Below are positions 6,858-11,619 of a stretch of DNA of 11,619 nucleotides, one piece after another. Location: NCBI GenBank assembly GCA_900088475.1, contig FLMG01004198.1:4805-16423 (forward strand), in the 5' to 3' direction. A program made the translations under genes and the position numbers. The number at the start of each line of letters is the position of its first letter. The stretch's first letter is position 1. The stretch comes from Hyphochytrium catenoides (lineage: Eukaryota > Sar > Hyphochytriomycetes > Hyphochytriales > Hyphochytriaceae). Below the pieces are notes generated by a model. That model was not told the DNA's origin. It saw nothing but the letters and a program-made list of their open reading frames with translations, and did not search any database.

Positions 6858-9800
6858 CTATGAGAAGCTCACGTCATCTAGCTCTGCAGACCATAGTTCT
6901 GGATACTCTCGTATGTATTGCATCGGGGTGATAGGCTCACGCAGCATGGTACTGTCATGATAGGAATCGCCCTCATACTTGTCTCTATGATAGTAAATAT
7001 TCTTGTCCGGGGCGTCCACGTATCCCCTGAGCCGCTGAATGTAAGAGGTGAAGGTGGACATCCGTGTCCCGACGAATACTTTTCCCATGGCAGCGATCAC
7101 CTGCACGTTGTCACAATCCAAAAGTGGTAAGGAGGACAACAATACAAAGGAAAAGGAGATAAGCTTGTTAGTATGGTTGAAGGTTTCTATGTGCATGATA
7201 GGACCGACATGTAAGGGCAATGGGCAGGTGCCAGGAACGAACGACGGACGAGTAGTAGAGGAAAAGAAGAAGTACGCGGAGAGAGGCAATTAGAGACAGA
7301 GGTAAAGAGAAGAGACAGGGACGGTATCGCACCTGCTCGATCTGTCCCACCATCTTCACTGGGATCTCAACGCCTTCAAGGGCGTCTGTCCGCGAAGTGT
7401 TCCAGAAGTCATACCACGTGTACACTTGATATCCAGCTTCCTTGAAGGGGACGAAGAAATCTGGAGACCTATGAAGTTTAAAAGGAGGAGAGAAAGTAGG
7501 AGAGTGGTCTGTAAGCGAGAGACGGGGAACGAAAGGGGAGATTGTATGCAAGAAGCCATCTAGTTTACCTTTCATCAGTCGATATGTACAGCTTCTTTAC
7601 GGATTTGTGCTTGTTCAGCAACCCGCTTAGGCCCGGAAGCATATCCTTTGCTTCAACAAACTCCTCCTTGTACTGAAGGTCGTTCCTCCTAACGTGCATG
7701 GAGACGTATCCAAACATTCCCAACTCGGCTACGACCCTGCTTGCAATGTCGAAGACTTGGTCTACATAGTGTACGTTGTCCCGGATGAGTCTGAAGATAG
7801 CCTGACAGGGTAATGCAGAGCAGTGGGAGGAAAGCTTAGCGATGGAGTCGTCAGCTGGTGACGACAAGGAAGGATGGAGGTGGCCAAAGAAGGTGACAGA
7901 TAGAGGGAAGATCGAGCGCAAGACGTGGTGCAGAGGCAATGCAGCAGAAGAGCTGAAGGAAGGGCTGCGAACGCGGCAATACTATAAGACTGCTGAGATC
8001 ATAAAGAAGCTCGAGGATACTGATGGCGGACGCAAGGGTACCATCTCCAAGAACACATATGCAAGAGCGGGAAGACACGAAGCAAGCAAGTCGATTAGGG
8101 GCGAGGATGATGTGAGTAGCCCTTTATAGGAGGCAGCACCTCTGATAGAAAGTGAGCATGAGACAGAAGAGAGAGGAAGGAAGCAGACAGTGACAGAGAG
8201 AGATAGAAAAGAGAAAGGTGAGAGAGAGGGCGAGGGCCTCTTCATACGGCTATAGAGTCACTTCGGACACCAGGCTACCTTATTCATCTCGTTATCACTA
8301 ACTACGGCGTAGCTTGCGAGAAGACCGAGATATCTATAGCCATTAGCGCAGTCCGGAGGGAAGATTATCATGTCAGACGCCCTCAGTGTCGCATTGTACT
8401 CGACTGGTACCCTATTCCCTGTGATGCTCTTGACGTAGGGAGCAGGAGCCTAACGGAATTTTAAGCGGAGAAAGGTTCACGGGTGAGGACTACTCGACCT
8501 CCTCCAAGCAAAAGACAGAGATAGAGCTACATCTTGAGGAGCATCGGGAAAGAATGATAGGAAAAGGACGATGATCTGCTCACCTTCTCAGTCACCGTCT
8601 TGATGTCTGGAAAGTAAAGAACCTCATAGAAAGGCCGCCAGAGAAGAGACGGATACTTCTCTCTCCAAAAGCTGTACCACTGCGCCTCGGGGAACTGCTT
8701 CTCCGTAAAGTTCTCAAACTTCTCAATCTCTGGAAACGTCTCCTTCTCCTTGGCAATGAAATCTTGCACGGTCAGAGCCGAGATCTGCGAAGTGAGACGG
8801 CCCCGCGGGAAAGAAGATAAAGGCAAGGAGTTAGCAATTGTTGAGCAGCAGTCTAACTACTGAAAACCCGGGACTTTTCCTCGCCACTCTTTACCTGCTT
8901 GTTCAGTCCCGTCTCCTGATCGATGTTCCAGTACATTTGGATGGAAGACACGCTGCCTACTTCTCCTTCCCTCGTCATAGGACCCCTATCCAGCATGTAG
9001 AAAGGCTTTGCTGGAGGCAGAATTAGAGTTCTGCCTGTCAATGCAGCGAAGGCCACCATAAGCTCAAAGGACATTCTGATGTTGTTGAAGCCGCCGCAGT
9101 CGAAGCCCATCAGTAGGTACTTGCCCTTATCTTCAGGCGGCAGATAGGGGTCGCGCCCGGGGAAGCGTTTGTTCCCTGGTAGCCAATACCTGTGTAAGGT
9201 ACAGGAGAAAGTGATCAACACCTTGCTGGGATATAAGAAGCATTTTTAGAGGGAGAAAAGACCGTGGCAGCTATGACAACTGATGGAGCCGGTAGGTGCA
9301 GAGTGGAGAGACAGATCGGAAGAAGGAGGAATGAAAGGCCATGAACAAACTTACGCGGAGAGAATCACAGACTCATCATACCTTAATCTCTCTAAAATAA
9401 CCTCGCGGTCATGCGTGACCTCGTACCGCGAGAACGTATGATGAGAATGAGAGCCACCCGCCTGCAGTGTTGATGGCGTCATTGACTTGGAAGGATCTTT
9501 AGTGGGCCCCTGTGGAGAGGATACGATCTGTGTTCTTCCGCTAATGTCCTCCACTCTTTTAAGGAGTCGATCGTGGCGGTTCGCTGCCTCCTGCTGGAGG
9601 TCTGCCAGCAGCTTATAAATGTCATCTTGCTGTTTCTTTAATGGAGCAATCACTTCACTGTCTGCCAGGAGTTGTCGGGCATCCAGTAGTCTCACTGGAT
9701 AGTCCAACTGTTGAGACTCCAGTGTCCCGCCGAGGGCAAGCGGGCGTTGTAGAGGCGAGTAATAGATGCTGGAGCAAGCCAGGAATGCCATCGCAAATAG

Positions 9801-9863
9801 CAGAACCTTCCAGGTTTCTACCTTCCGGCTGAGCGCCAACCTCACAACCCGAGCGGGCAGCAT
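6858..9863 (-). CDS. GDP-fucose protein O-fucosyltransferase family (seven exons, ~595 aa)
   Basis: Exons on the minus strand: 9863-9355, 9189-8895, 8784-8584, 8449-8279, 7801-7569, 7468-7333 and 7100-6858 (stop TAG). All six introns are GT-AG, and phases agree, giving 595 residues. Expected product: a Golgi or ER type II membrane enzyme that transfers fucose from GDP-fucose to protein. Residues 19-37 form a signal anchor after a short basic tail. Residues about 70-108 look like a coiled-coil stem. The catalytic region runs from about 190. It has GGFNNIRMSFEL (202-213, donor-binding Gly-rich start), HVRRND (428-433, matching the family's conserved HxRR motif with its key Arg), and a C-terminal VGT-STFTSYIQRLRGY block (525-542) typical of PF10250. 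Three NxS/T sequons (N293, N354, N493) fit a lumenal domain. The start ATG at 9863 has AAA before it. Donor choice in exon 1 is ambiguous (9355 or 9382, both in phase). The acceptor substrate is unknown, and activity as another fucosyltransferase is possible. Confidence 0.9.
7802..8278 (-). other. intron 4 of the fucosyltransferase gene
   Basis: At 477 nt this is about twice the length of the next-longest intron in the gene. It starts GTAGCC and ends CCCTGTCAG on the minus strand. Its donor-proximal half is CT-rich on the coding strand. Skipping it joins the YLGLLASYAVVSDNEMNK segment directly to AIFRLIRDNVHYVDQ, matching the expected continuous helix in this family. The opposite strand carries a 95-codon ATG-initiated open frame (7842-8129). 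Confidence 0.8.
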
Positions 9864-10645
9864 TTTGCTCCTCTTTCTTATAGACTTGAATATTATGGAA
9901 CTATTGCTTGTGCCTCGATCTCAGGAAAATAAGGAGTGAAAGTAGGGGTGAGCATACCGTCCAGGAGCCAAGACTGTGGAGTTCAAATATCTATTATTAT
10001 TAGCTAGCTGTGCCGTTCATTAGTTACAGAGCTCGCTTTCTCTCTCTGTTCTTCTGCGGCCATCATAAATAGGTAGAGGAAGAGGAGGGCGATCAACGGC
10101 CGATGTTGGCTGCAAGTAGGAGTGAAAGGAGAGGAAGGACAGCGAACAGATTTTAAAGTCGCAGCTCATTAAGGGATTTAAAGAACGAGTAAGAACAAGA
10201 AACCAACTCTAGACAAGTGAGAGCAAGCCGCACCAATAGTGGCAGGACATAAGGACGATCGCAGGGAGTTGGATGCTAACGTCAGGGCTTGATTTATAGA
10301 AAGCAGATTTCTTAAAGGTGTAGCCTGCCGCCTCTGGCTGTGTAGAGCTGCCTAGAAGCTCACTCGCATCCGTGGTCCAAAGATAAGCCCACAGTCACAC
10401 GGCAACAGCCATAGCATCTAGACAGTAAAGCTAAACCCGCACCTATCTCTTACCTTCGCTGGCATCCAAAAGCTTTTAATGGGGAGCCGACACCGAGAAA
10501 GACGAAACAGGTAGAGAGTGGCCAAGGGCCAGAATAAGAGGGATTGTTCTCGCTGAATCAACCAGAACGCAGAGAATAGGAGGAGAAAAGAGGAAAACGC
10601 TGGCTCCTTCTACCATCAATAACTGACCGTACCAGTGTGGCCACT
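9864..10645. other. upstream region of the fucosyltransferase gene
   Basis: This is the presumed 5' region of the minus-strand fucosyltransferase gene and, at its right edge, upstream sequence of a possible plus-strand transcription unit. On the minus strand TATAAG occurs about 16 nt before the start codon, too close for a conventional TATA box. No coding frame with protein-like features was found in about 780 nt. Confidence 0.4.
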
Positions 10646-10652
10646 TATAAAA
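10646..10652 (+). promoter_or_regulatory. candidate TATA box
   Basis: TATAAAA, followed by G, matches the consensus. A start site about 25-30 nt downstream would fall in the inverted repeat at 10671-10710 and would serve the low-complexity possibly coding stretch to its right. Transcription is not shown by the sequence. Confidence 0.3.
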
Positions 10653-10670
10653 GAACAAGCGAGATCATAA

Positions 10671-10710
10671 GCTGACAGTCACCGGTCAAGAAAAAGAACG
10701 GACTGTCAGC
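10671..10710. repeat. 10-bp perfect inverted repeat
   Basis: GCTGACAGTC at 10671-10680 and its exact reverse complement GACTGTCAGC at 10701-10710 flank a 20-nt spacer. It lies 18 nt after the TATA-like element, so it could be a dimeric protein-binding site or a 5' leader hairpin. A chance occurrence is not excluded. Confidence 0.4.
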
Positions 10711-11405
10711 CTCCCTCTCTCTCGTCACTAGTCCATCTTCCATACATGCTTTTGGGTTGTACCTACCTTCCTACCAACAACCACCTCCGACCTATTGTCC
10801 GTTCATCTACCTCTCTGACCCTCACCACCTTTTCGCTGTCTTAACGTTCTATCTCCTAGCTTTAACGTTCGTCGACAGCATCGTGTGGGCCATTTACCCT
10901 CTTGATCTCTCTACCACCGCCCTGCAGCATTCGTTGGTCCATCATACTCCTACCAGTCCGCCAACCGTGCTGCCTCTCTCCTCCTCCTCAGCCTACCCTC
11001 AAGCCCTTGCCACCACCCAGCAGCAGCCGCTCTCACTGCTCACCACCCTGCTGCCTCAACTCGTCAGCCTAGCTTCCCAGCCCTTGCCACCCAGCAGCAG
11101 CAGCAGCAGCCGCTCTTAGGGTTCCACCAAGCGACACTGCTGCTGGACCGAAAAGCCAAGATCGCAACGGCCAACACTTTTCTGTGGACGAAATCAGGAA
11201 CATAAATGACTTACTATCAGGAATCCATCACATTGAACTGTTGAAAACAGGTAAAAGAAATGGGGATATTCTAAATAGGAGCGGTAGCGCCAGTCGTTAC
11301 AAACTTGCTGTACAACTGGCGCACGATTGTTACGTCTACACCGCACAAGTAATGCAGAGAAGAGCTACTGTGAGACTGTCAATAGATTTATGTTCCTTAC
11401 TTTGA
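10676..11405 (+). CDS. possible coding locus, Gln/Ala/Ser-rich (frame unresolved)
   Basis: Three overlapping plus-strand frames are open in succession, none with a usable ATG start. Frame S is open from 10676 to TAG 11119 and includes QALATTQQQPLS. Frame Q is open from 10906 to TAA 11205 and contains six Gln codons at 11092-11109. Frame A is open from 11073 to TGA 11405, with seven Ala codons followed by non-repetitive sequence such as SVDEIRNINDLLSGIHHIELL. Strong acceptor-like sites (CCGCCCTGCAG ending 10927; CTCCTCCTCCTCAG ending 10991) and a donor-like ACAG|GTAAAAG at 11251 suggest that exons could be joined here. The upstream TATA box supports a plus-strand transcript. No family is recognised, so this is a locus rather than a gene model. 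Confidence 0.25.
10992..11118 (+). repeat. imperfect direct duplication, 77-nt offset
   Basis: The segment 10992-11035 (core AGCCCTTGCCACC followed by CAGCAGCAG and CCGCTCT) recurs at 11068-11118 with an expanded CAG run. The cores are 77 nt apart, which is not a multiple of three, so the two copies encode the same peptide in different frames. Confidence 0.75.
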
Positions 11406-11545
11406 TTGCCGTTTCTCAATGGCCGTTAGCGGTCCAGGCAAGGGTCATGGATCTGTGGGGTTGTAACCTTTGGAAAGAGGAGGAAAGATCTCTAGTCTTT
11501 TCTTTAGCTGGTGAGCTCGTGGCAATAGGCAGGAGGAGTGCTGGA

Positions 11546-11619
11546 TCTCTCTCCTTTCTCTCGTTCCCTCGCTCTCTCGTTCCCTCCGCGCTCTGTCTCT
11601 CTCTCTCTCTCTCTCTCTC
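11546..11619. repeat. CT microsatellite at right end
   Basis: CT-rich sequence contains a duplicated CTCTCTCGTTCCCTC-like unit and ends in an uninterrupted CT run that continues to the last base. The 140 nt before it (11406-11545) show no gene. Confidence 0.93.

Noticed and set aside
11287-11322. Hairpin-like pair GCGCCAGT / ACTGGCGC with a 20-nt spacer
   Set aside because: An 8-bp arm with such a spacer is expected several times by chance in a window this long, and nothing nearby suggests a structured RNA.
1-11619. tRNA, rRNA, CRISPR array, transposase or reverse-transcriptase signals
   Set aside because: I looked for T-loop-like motifs, regularly spaced repeats and mobile-element protein motifs by eye and found none that hold up.

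Overview
This window reads as nuclear DNA of a eukaryotic microalga, most likely a stramenopile and perhaps a diatom. Three things point there: a seven-exon gene with GT-AG introns of about 100-480 nt; a tandem WRKY19-like zinc-finger protein of a kind common in diatoms and oomycetes; and an algal-type GDP-fucose O-fucosyltransferase. The organism call is an inference from family resemblance, not from any marker gene.

Layout. Positions 1-77 are a GA microsatellite. A hypothetical basic, Ser-rich protein (410-1042, +) faces tail-to-tail a six-finger zinc-knuckle protein (2709-1801, -), with about 760 nt between their stop codons. From about 3.26 to 5.6 kb the DNA is dominated by alternating GA and CT tracts with no gene I can defend. 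From 5.6 to 6.85 kb there are several charged or low-complexity open frames on both strands that I cannot resolve into a gene. The best-supported gene occupies 9863-6858 on the minus strand: a type II membrane O-fucosyltransferase of about 595 residues, assembled here from seven exons, including a 57-codon exon (8449-8279) recognised from its protein motif and splice sites. From 9.86 to 10.65 kb there is presumed upstream sequence. A TATA box at 10646 (+) precedes a Gln/Ala/Ser-rich, possibly coding stretch that contains a tandem duplication. The window ends in a CT microsatellite.

Functionally the three readable genes look unrelated: a secretory-pathway glycosyltransferase, a probable nucleic-acid- or protein-binding zinc protein, and a protein of unknown role. 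I see no RNA gene, CRISPR array, transposase, reverse transcriptase or integrated virus. I did not find a clear novel multi-gene system. The items most worth checking are the fucosyltransferase gene model and its in-phase alternative donors, the regular zinc-finger array with its uncertain C-terminus, the out-of-frame 77-nt duplication near the right end, and a few protein-like orphan frames.
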